A stretch of 64,000 nt of DNA from assembly GCA_036493735.1 (NCBI GenBank), contig DASXPH010000020.1, positions 49,949-113,948 of the forward strand. The letters run 5' to 3'. Origin of the DNA: AG2 sp036493735 (GTDB taxonomy: Bacteria; Gemmatimonadota; Gemmatimonadetes; Gemmatimonadales; Gemmatimonadaceae). A program made the translations under genes and the position numbers. This document shows, in pieces, positions 35,161 to 41,849 of this stretch. The notes beneath the pieces are model-generated. The model was given only the letters and a program-made list of their open reading frames with translations, ran no database searches and had not been told where the DNA came from. Every line of letters starts with the position of its first letter. Position 1 is the first letter of the stretch.

Positions 35161-35625
35161 TCAGCTGTCGATCGAGATCAGATCGACTTTGTACACGATC
35201 GTGGAATTGCCGGGAATCGCCCCTCTCCCGCAGGCACCGAGTGCGTTCTCCGACGGCGAGACAATCAACCGCTCACCGCCGACGCTCATGCCCAGCATAC
35301 CATCGGCGAGACCGAGCGTAGAGCCTGATCGCAGATCGAGCTGATAATTCTGGTCCTGGACCTGATCCACGAGCTGTCCGTTCACGAGCCACGCCGAATA
35401 ATGGATCTCGACTACGCTGAGCGTCGAGAGCGTAGCACCGCCGCCAACCACCAGGTCTTGCTCGTAGTCGCCAAGACCCGTCTTCGCCATGTTGGCGAGG
35501 TTCACACCGAGTGACGGGTCGAAGGTCTCGGTTGCGGGGTCAGTCGGACTTTTCGGACAGCTCTTCGGTTCGGTCAGGCAGGCCGTGAGCAACACACACG
35601 GCAGAATATAAAGGACGAGTCTCAT
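35161..35625 (-). CDS. FKBP-type peptidyl-prolyl isomerase lipoprotein, degenerate active site (copy 2)
   Basis: A 154-residue paralogue of the neighbour with the same plan: Cys16 lipobox (LLTAC), TEPKSCPKSPTDPATETF tether, then an FKBP domain (IHYSAWLVNGQLVDQ, LADGMLGMSVGGERLIVSPS, IPGNSTIVYKVDL). Like copy 1 it lacks the FD phenylalanine, the tryptophan and the loop tyrosine (NALGACG). Shared Cys residues in the tether and in LGACG could form a disulfide. The ATG (complement of 35623-35625) is chosen because it opens the signal peptide directly. Confidence 0.85.
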   Translation of the reverse strand: MRLVLYILPCVLLTACLTEPKSCPKSPTDPATETFDPSLGVNLANMAKTGLGDYEQDLVVGGGATLSTLSVVEIHYSAWLVNGQLVDQVQDQNYQLDLRSGSTLGLADGMLGMSVGGERLIVSPSENALGACGRGAIPGNSTIVYKVDLISIDS

Positions 35626-35808
35626 CGTCGCGGTCAGAGTCGGGGTCGTGAGGCACTTGGAGCCAGTTTTCATAGAGGGAAACTGCGTCAGGAATCCGCC
35701 AGACGCGAGGGGGATTCCCAGGTTGGGAAAAAACGGCTATTAACCGCGCCGGCGGAGGCTCAGGCACCGCCGAACGCTCTCCCTCACGCCCCCTTCTTCG
35801 AGATTCGT

Positions 35809-36705
35809 ATGCGTCGACTAATCACGCCGCTGGTGCTTCTGTTCGTGGCGAGTGCCCTTCCGGCAACCGCCCAACGACCACTCAAGGTTTACATCTCGGT
35901 TGACATGGAAGGCATCGCCGGTATCGTCACGGCGGATCAGCTCACACCGACTGGCTTCGAGTACGAGCGCGCCCGGGAATTCATGACCGGCGAGGCGCTG
36001 GCGGCTGTTGCCGGCGCCCGCGAGGCGGGCGCGACGCAGATCGTCGTCAGCGATTCACATGGGAACGGTGAGAATTTGCTGATCGAAAAATTTCCGCCGG
36101 ACGTGACGATCATTCGGTCGTGGCCTCGCCCGCTGATGATGATGCAGGGCATCGATTCGAGCTTCGACGCGGCGGTCTTCATCGGCTATCACGCCTCGAC
36201 GACGAATCCGGCCGGCGTCCGCGCGCACACGATCTCGAGCGCGCACCTGGCGGCGGTACTTCTGAACGGCGTCGCGATGCCGGAGTCCGGCATCAACGCC
36301 GCGATCGCGGGCTATTACGGAGTCCCGATCGTCGCGATCTCGGGGGACAACGTTGCCGTGGGCGAGGCCCAGGCGCTCATCGGCAACATGGAAGGCGCCG
36401 TGGTCAAGCAGGCGATCAGCTTCCACGCCGCGGCGACGATGACGCCCGCAGCGGCGCAGCAGCTCGTCCAGCAGAAGGTCAAAGCCGGTGTGCAGCGGCG
36501 CGGCTCGCTGCATCCATACGTCGTGAAGCCGCCGGTGCGACTCGACGTCACCTTCAAGAACTACACGCCCGCCGAGATGTTGAGCTTCCTGCCCGATGTG
36601 CAGCGCACGACGTCGCACGGTATTCGCTTCGAGGGTCGCGACATTCTGCAGGTGTCACGCTTTCTGGAGTTCATCAACACCTACAATCCCGACATGACGC
36701 CCTGA
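35809..36705 (+). CDS. dppA: D-aminopeptidase, M55 family (DppA-like), exported
   Basis: A 298-residue protein with a signal peptide (cleavage near ATAQ), then the M55 signature VDMEGIAGIV, SDSHGNGENLL, a FIGYHAS histidine segment and an MPESGINAAIAGYYGVP stretch. M55 enzymes are zinc D-aminopeptidases that release D-Ala and other D-amino acids from peptides such as cell-wall fragments. Most DppA proteins are cytoplasmic, so the signal peptide is noteworthy. It is followed by other genes linked to D-amino-acid use. Confidence 0.9.
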   Translation: MRRLITPLVLLFVASALPATAQRPLKVYISVDMEGIAGIVTADQLTPTGFEYERAREFMTGEALAAVAGAREAGATQIVVSDSHGNGENLLIEKFPPDVTIIRSWPRPLMMMQGIDSSFDAAVFIGYHASTTNPAGVRAHTISSAHLAAVLLNGVAMPESGINAAIAGYYGVPIVAISGDNVAVGEAQALIGNMEGAVVKQAISFHAAATMTPAAAQQLVQQKVKAGVQRRGSLHPYVVKPPVRLDVTFKNYTPAEMLSFLPDVQRTTSHGIRFEGRDILQVSRFLEFINTYNPDMTP

Positions 36706-36715
36706 GCCGCGCGCC

Positions 36716-36925
36716 TCACGCGCCAGTCTGCCCCTTCCGAGGTTGCAGTGCGAAGCGTGGCTGGCGAATGCCGCGCATAACGATGACACGTCCGTTGCGG
36801 GCCGTCTCGACAACGCAGACCCCAGCATCGACGGCATCGACGATCACTCGCGTCACCTCGTCTTCTTCCTCGCCGTCCGGAGTCGACACCACAATGGTGG
36901 CGCCGACTGTGAGCGCATTTCGCAT
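36716..36925 (-). CDS. Small conserved-looking hypothetical protein
   Basis: A 69-residue protein, supported by a clear ribosome site (GGAGGTGCC before the ATG complementary to 36923-36925) and a protein-like composition. MRNALTVGATIVVSTPDGEE, then TRVIVDAVDAGVCVVETAR and GRVIVMRGIRQPRFALQP alternate short strands, suggesting a small beta-barrel. No family is recognised. It may be co-transcribed after the APC permease gene, whose start is far upstream on the same strand. Confidence 0.55.
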   Translation of the reverse strand: MRNALTVGATIVVSTPDGEEEDEVTRVIVDAVDAGVCVVETARNGRVIVMRGIRQPRFALQPRKGQTGA

Positions 36926-37011
36926 GGCACCTCCGAGCGCCTGAAGGTGCCGGTTTTGGCGCGGCGCGCGGTGACCGGTCTCACACGCGCCGCCGCCAAT
37001 GCACCGCCGAA

Positions 37012-38388
37012 CTAGACGGTCTCGCGCGCTTTCGCGCCTGGCGCGGCGAGCGCGTCCTCAGGCGCAGTGACCGGTGATTTCGGAAGGCGACGCCGCCACA
37101 TGTAGTAGGCCGGGACGCCCAGCAGCATGAGGGCGAGCGCGAAGATCACATTCCTGGGCTGCGTCACGATGGTGTTGATGACGATCGCCGCCGCCGAGAG
37201 CACGAACAAGATCGGGGTGATCGGATACCCGGGAGTACGGAAGGGCCGCGGCATGTTCGGTTCGCGGCGTCGATAGGCGAATATCGCCAGCGCGCCCAAT
37301 GCGTAGAAGATCCAGCCGACGAAGACGACGTAGGTGAGGAGCCGCTCGAACGAGCCCGTCGCGGCGAGGATCATCGCCCAGATCGAGCTCGCGACGATGG
37401 CGATCGCGGGCGTGTTGAAGCGCGGATGCACTTCCGCGAGCTTCCTGAAGAAGAGGCCGTCGCGCGACATCGAGTAGTAGAGTCGCGGGGCGGTGAGCGT
37501 GAGGCCGTTTGCCGCGCTGAACATCGAAACGAGGATGATTGCGGCGATGAGCTTGCCCGCCGCCGGCCCGAAGAGCGCCGCCATGGCTTCGGCCGCGATG
37601 CGGTCGCTCTTCATGGCGCCGTCGGCTCCGAGCGCCGCGATGTAGGCAACGTTGGCGAGCACGTAGATGCCGATGAGAAGCGCCGTCCCGACGCCGATGC
37701 CTAACGGGAACACGCGCTGCGGATCCTTCGTCTCGCCAGCCGAAAACGTGACATACTGCCATCCCTCGTAGGCCCAGAGCACGCTGATCATCGCGAAACC
37801 GACGCCGGCCAGAAGCGACCCGTTCCACTGCGCCGGCCACAGCGTGGGTGTCGCCGCGAAGCCGTGACCCACGGCAATTAGTAAAACGCTCATCACGAGA
37901 ATCGCCGCCACCTTGATGGCCGTGGCGACCCCCTGCACGTTCGCGCCCTGCCGCGTGCCGCGGACGTTGATGATCATCACGACCAGAATCATCGCCACGG
38001 CCACGGCCTTGCCCGCGATCGGCGACAGCGTGACGAACTGCCCGAGGTAGCTCGTGAACGCCACCGCGAGCGTCGCGCACGAGCCCGTCGACATCACGAA
38101 GAACATCGTCCAGCCGTAGAGAAACGCGGGTAGCGGGCCTAACGCGTCGCGCAGGTAGACGTACAGCCCGCCGGCATCGGGCTTCGCGGCGCCCATCTCT
38201 CCGTACGTCAGCGCGCCCAGCAGCGAGAGCACGCCAGCGGCGAGCCAGACGAGGAGCGACACTCCCACGGAGCCGCCAGTCTGTCGCAGCACCGGGCCCG
38301 GAACGAGGAAAATCCCGGATCCAATGACCGTGCCGATGACGATGAGAATCAGATCGCGAAGATTCAGCGTGCGATTGAGAGAAGCCAT
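37012..38388 (-). CDS. APC superfamily amino-acid permease (SteT/LAT-like)
   Basis: A 458-residue protein with twelve predicted helices. It starts NLRDLILIVIGTVIGSGIF, the classical APC TM1 with the GSGIF substrate loop, followed by TYGEMGAAKPDAGGLYVYL. WAYEGWQYVTFSAGE is the TM6 region and SRDGLFFRKLAEVHPRFNTP a conserved loop. Bacterial members exchange or import amino acids. The position among D-amino-acid genes suggests that class of substrate, but this is inference. The ATG is complementary to 38386-38388. A G-rich array lies immediately upstream. Confidence 0.9.
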   Translation of the reverse strand: MASLNRTLNLRDLILIVIGTVIGSGIFLVPGPVLRQTGGSVGVSLLVWLAAGVLSLLGALTYGEMGAAKPDAGGLYVYLRDALGPLPAFLYGWTMFFVMSTGSCATLAVAFTSYLGQFVTLSPIAGKAVAVAMILVVMIINVRGTRQGANVQGVATAIKVAAILVMSVLLIAVGHGFAATPTLWPAQWNGSLLAGVGFAMISVLWAYEGWQYVTFSAGETKDPQRVFPLGIGVGTALLIGIYVLANVAYIAALGADGAMKSDRIAAEAMAALFGPAAGKLIAAIILVSMFSAANGLTLTAPRLYYSMSRDGLFFRKLAEVHPRFNTPAIAIVASSIWAMILAATGSFERLLTYVVFVGWIFYALGALAIFAYRRREPNMPRPFRTPGYPITPILFVLSAAAIVINTIVTQPRNVIFALALMLLGVPAYYMWRRRLPKSPVTAPEDALAAPGAKARETV

Positions 38389-38526
38389 GGGAGGGGCTAG
38401 GGGCTAGGGGTGAGCGCGGAGGCGAAGATAGCCACGGAGCAAGACTACGCCAGAACGATTGTTCGAAATGCTAGAGACTTCACCCTCTGCCCTCACGCTC
38501 CGCCCTCTACCCTCTACCCTCTGCCC
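38389..38526. repeat. Heptamer arrays AGGGGCT and CCCTCTA, with a potential G-quadruplex
   Basis: Left arm 38389-38410 reads GGG-A-GGGG-CTA-GGGG-CTA-GGGG on the plus strand, which meets the usual four-G-run quadruplex pattern. Right arm 38483-38523 has CCCTCTG, CCCTCAC, CCCTCTA, CCCTCTA, CCCTCTG, mostly in 7-bp steps. The right arm runs into the 3' end of the M20 gene and supplies its TAG stop (complement of 38507-38509). Confidence 0.82.
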
Positions 38527-39733
38527 GCTCTACCAGCGCCGCCGATGCCACTCGAGCCGTTTCCGCGAGCACCGCCGCGCCGACGAAGATGCTTTCTTCG
38601 GCCGCATAGAACTTTGGGGCGTGCGCGGGAATCGCTACGCCGCCCGGCTCGCGGGCACCGATCCGCAGAAAGCAGCCTGGAATTCGTTCCATATAGTGCG
38701 CGAAATCCTCCCCCGCCATGTTCAGAAAGCCGAGCGGCACGACGCTCGACTCGCCGAGGAGGGAGGCGGCGGCGCGGCGTGCCCAGGCCGTCGCGTTAGG
38801 TGGATTCACGATCGGCGGCGTGCCCAGATCGAGAGTGACCTGCGCGGTGAGGCGATAGGCCGCCGCGACGCTCTCCGAGATGCGACGCACCTCGTCGAGC
38901 ATGAGCCGGCGCGATGTCGCGTCTACCGCGCGCACGGTCCCCGTGAGCGTTGCGCGGTCGGGGATGACGTTCGATGCCGTTCCGGCGCGCACCGTGCCGA
39001 TCGTCACCACACCTGGATTCGCTGGATTGAGCCGGCGCGACACGATGGTCTGGATCGCGCCAATGAGCGCGCCCAATCCGACGATGGGATCCGCCGATTC
39101 GTGCGGCCGGGCAGCATGCGCTCCCTGCCCTTGCAGCTCGATCTCGAACATGTCGGCCGACGCGGCGAGAGGGCCCTCGTCGGCTACGACCTGTCCGACC
39201 GCGAATCGGCGGTCCACATGCCCGCCGAAGATTGCACTGACGTCGTCGAGCGCGCCCGTCTCGAGAATCGCCGGTGCCCCGCGGCCGGTCTCCTCCGCGG
39301 GCTGCAAGACGATCAGCACGTCGCCAGCTGCCGGATCGCGCGCGAGCAGCGCCGCCGCGCCGACAGCCCAGGTGGCGTGCACGTCGTGACCACACGCGTG
39401 CATGACGCCCTCGTTATGCGAGGCGAACGACAAGCCGGTCTCCTCGCGCACCGGCAGCGCGTCGATGTCACCGCGGAGCGCAACGACCGATGCCTTGGCA
39501 TTACGGCCGCGAATGCGCCCAACCACGCCGGTCTTTGCGACGCGACGCACATCGGTCACGCCGATCTCCATCAGTGCATGCTCGAGCTTCTGCGCCGTCC
39601 GCTCCTCCTGGAATGACAACTCCGGATCGGCGTGAATGGCTCGGCGCAGCTCGACGAGCCGGCTCCGCAGCGCGTCGTCGAACAGACTGCCGACGGCACC
39701 CGGTACCGCGAGAGCCGGCGAAGTCGCCGTCAT
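38507..39733 (-). CDS. M20 family amidohydrolase/deacylase (N-acyl or N-succinyl amino acid hydrolase type)
   Basis: A 408-residue metallo-hydrolase. LRGDIDALPVREETGL and MHACGHDVHATWAVGA hold metal ligands, LQPAEETGRGAP the catalytic glutamate pair, and NMAGEDFAHYM the C-terminal ligand; the dimerisation (lid) domain is at about 180-290. Such enzymes remove acyl groups from amino acids. The ATG (complement of 39731-39733) overlaps the stop of the upstream racemase-type gene (ATGA), which strongly implies a joint pathway. The C-terminal ERAEGRG and the stop codon are encoded by a CCCTCTA heptamer array. Confidence 0.9.
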   Translation of the reverse strand: MTATSPALAVPGAVGSLFDDALRSRLVELRRAIHADPELSFQEERTAQKLEHALMEIGVTDVRRVAKTGVVGRIRGRNAKASVVALRGDIDALPVREETGLSFASHNEGVMHACGHDVHATWAVGAAALLARDPAAGDVLIVLQPAEETGRGAPAILETGALDDVSAIFGGHVDRRFAVGQVVADEGPLAASADMFEIELQGQGAHAARPHESADPIVGLGALIGAIQTIVSRRLNPANPGVVTIGTVRAGTASNVIPDRATLTGTVRAVDATSRRLMLDEVRRISESVAAAYRLTAQVTLDLGTPPIVNPPNATAWARRAAASLLGESSVVPLGFLNMAGEDFAHYMERIPGCFLRIGAREPGGVAIPAHAPKFYAAEESIFVGAAVLAETARVASAALVERAEGRG

Positions 39734-40872
39734 CGCGCTGCCATCGATCGGCTTTCGATTGCCTCGCGCTTCACCGTGAGATCCTCGACGCGGCCGACGT
39801 CCACCGTGACGCCAATGCCGGGCTTGTCGCGCGGCACGCGCACCATGCCTTCGGCGTCCATCGTCCACTCGGGGATGACCACGTCACGCTCCCAGTAGCG
39901 CGCGCTCGGGCTCAGGTCTCCCGGCAAGCTGAAATTGGGTAGCGACGCGAGCGCGACATTGTGCGATCGTCCGACGCCGCTTTCCAACATGCCCCCGCAC
40001 CACACCGGAATGTTGTTGCGCTGCGCGATGTCGTGGATCCTCTTGGACACAGTGAACCCTCCGACACGCCCGGGCTTGATGTTGATGATCTTACCGGAGC
40101 CGAGCTCGATCATGTCCTCGGCGCGGTCGGCGTCGGTGATGGATTCGTCGAGACAGAGGCGGGTCTTCAGCCGCTTCTGGAGCTTCGCATGCCTAACGAT
40201 GTCGTCGCGTCCGAGCGGCTGCTCGATCATGATCAGATTGAATGCGTCGAGTTGCACCAGGTGATCGGCGTCGGCAAGCGTATACGCCGAATTCGCGTCG
40301 CACATGAGGTGGACGTCCGGTCCGAGCGCGTTTCGCACCGCGCGCACATACTCGACATCCTGGCCCGGCTGGATCTTCAGCTTGATTTTTCGATAGCCCT
40401 GCTCGAACGCCGCCTTCGCGCGCTGCACGAGCGCATCCGGCGAGTTCTGGATGCCTAACGAAATGCCGGTCGGAATGCGCTCGCGCGTGCCGCCGAGTCG
40501 ATGCGAGAGGGAGACGCCCTCCTTCGTGGCCGCCAGCGCCCACATCCCCATCTCGAGCGCCGCCTTGGCCATGTTGTGGCCGCGGACGTTCTGCTCGAGA
40601 ACGCCGTGAATCACTTCGGGCCCGTCGAAACTGCGGCCGAGCAGTCGCGGCGCGAGCCATTCACGGATGGCGAACCACGCGGTGTCGATTGTCTCTGGAG
40701 TGTAGTTCGGCTGCTCTCCCGCGACACACTCGGCCCACGTCATCGCGCCGTCGGTGTCGTACAGCTCGAGGAGGAATATCCGGCGCTCCGTGCAGACGCC
40801 GGACGAGATGCGAAAGGGCTCCTTCAGCGCGAGTCGAATCTCGCGCAGGACAAGGCGATCGAGGCGAAGCAT
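39730..40872 (-). CDS. Enolase-superfamily OSBS/N-succinylamino acid racemase-type enzyme
   Basis: A 380-residue protein of the muconate-cycloisomerase subgroup. The acid/base lysine pair is K164-x-K166 (KIKLKI), the Mg ligands are D192 (CDANSAY), E217 (MIEQPLG) and D242 (LDESI), and the second general base is K266 (IKPGRVGG); these align with the NAAAR/OSBS family with a three-residue offset. OSBS/NSAR enzymes make o-succinylbenzoate for menaquinone or racemise N-succinyl amino acids. No men genes are nearby, whereas a GNAT and an M20 hydrolase flank it, so racemisation is the better reading. Dipeptide epimerases are a less likely alternative. Confidence 0.88.
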   Translation of the reverse strand: MLRLDRLVLREIRLALKEPFRISSGVCTERRIFLLELYDTDGAMTWAECVAGEQPNYTPETIDTAWFAIREWLAPRLLGRSFDGPEVIHGVLEQNVRGHNMAKAALEMGMWALAATKEGVSLSHRLGGTRERIPTGISLGIQNSPDALVQRAKAAFEQGYRKIKLKIQPGQDVEYVRAVRNALGPDVHLMCDANSAYTLADADHLVQLDAFNLIMIEQPLGRDDIVRHAKLQKRLKTRLCLDESITDADRAEDMIELGSGKIINIKPGRVGGFTVSKRIHDIAQRNNIPVWCGGMLESGVGRSHNVALASLPNFSLPGDLSPSARYWERDVVIPEWTMDAEGMVRVPRDKPGIGVTVDVGRVEDLTVKREAIESRSMAAR

Positions 40873-40879
40873 GGCAGCG

Positions 40880-40914
40880 AGGGGCTAGAGACTAGGGGCT
40901 AGGAACTAGGGCGA
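40880..40914. repeat. Heptamer tandem array AGGGGCT
   Basis: Five units in exact 7-bp register: AGGGGCT, AGAGACT, AGGGGCT, AGGAACT, AGGGCGA. The array lies directly upstream of the racemase-type gene on the minus strand, in the 90-bp gap after the GNAT gene. Confidence 0.82.
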
Positions 40915-40962
40915 AGCACAGAACAGCGAGCGCGAGGCGTGAGCCTGCAAGGCATTGCCTGC

Positions 40963-41772
40963 TTAGCGCGCGCGACGATGCGCTAACAGGTAATAACCGC
41001 GCGCACTACAATCATCGATCACAAAGCCTTGCACCGTGAGCCCGGCATCGAGCGCACGGCGAAACGCGGCCCGAGTCGAGTGGCGCCACGTGATCGCCTG
41101 CTCGCGATCGGACTCCTGGAGGGCCGCAATCTCCGTCGGCACTTCGACCCGTGCTACGGAGCCGATTGATTTCGTGCCCGTCGATCCGTTCGCGTTGATG
41201 ATCGGTGCCTGACACAGCTCTGGGTCCGATCCCGCGGCGTGCGTCTCTTCGAGGCGCGTCTGCATCTCCGAGTCGGGGACCGGCCAGGCGACGATGAATC
41301 GGTCGGTGCCGATGCCGCTGTGCAGCGGACTCTCCGTGTCACCGTACATGTCCTCCACATACTCGGCGACACGCACGCCGAAAACATTGAAGTTGAGATG
41401 CGCGTTGCGCGCCACGAGTGGGTCGTATGTCCAGTATATGACAGTGCCGCCGAGCTCCTGCACGGCGCGACGCTGGAACTCCTTCAGTCTGCGGCCAAGG
41501 CCAAGATTCCGCGCCTCGGGCCTGACGGCGAGCATGTCCGACCAGTGGACGATACGTCCCTTCTCGACGCCGGTGAGCCCGTACACGAAGCCCAGCAGTG
41601 TGTTCTCGCCGTCGAAGGCGCCGGCAGCAACGCCGCCGACCCGCTGCGACACCTTGAGTATGCTCGACGGGACGACGTCGGTGAATTCGTTCCCCCACGT
41701 TTCACGCTGCAGGCTGACACACGCGCGCAGCTCGTCCTGCGTACGCAGAGGCCGGATCTCTATATCGGACAT
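40963..41772 (-). CDS. GNAT family N-acyltransferase (COG3375-like)
   Basis: A 269-residue protein with one N-terminal GNAT domain: ENTLLGFVYGLTGVEKG, then WSDMLAVRPEARNLGLGRRL, which is the acyl-CoA-binding V-x5-GxGxG-type loop (here NLGLGRRLK). VIYWTYDPLVARNAHLNFNV is typical of the predicted acyltransferases seen beside OSBS/NSAR enzymes. In the known D-to-L amino acid route such a protein succinylates D-amino acids from succinyl-CoA. Start at the ATG complementary to 41770-41772. First gene of GNAT-racemase-M20. Confidence 0.82.
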   Translation of the reverse strand: MSDIEIRPLRTQDELRACVSLQRETWGNEFTDVVPSSILKVSQRVGGVAAGAFDGENTLLGFVYGLTGVEKGRIVHWSDMLAVRPEARNLGLGRRLKEFQRRAVQELGGTVIYWTYDPLVARNAHLNFNVFGVRVAEYVEDMYGDTESPLHSGIGTDRFIVAWPVPDSEMQTRLEETHAAGSDPELCQAPIINANGSTGTKSIGSVARVEVPTEIAALQESDREQAITWRHSTRAAFRRALDAGLTVQGFVIDDCSARGYYLLAHRRAR

Positions 41773-41849
41773 TGACTCGGTCAATCGAGGTGTAAGGCCG
41801 GGGAAGCTAGCCGCGGCGAAAGGCGGAGGGCAGAGGGCCGGCGCGGACA

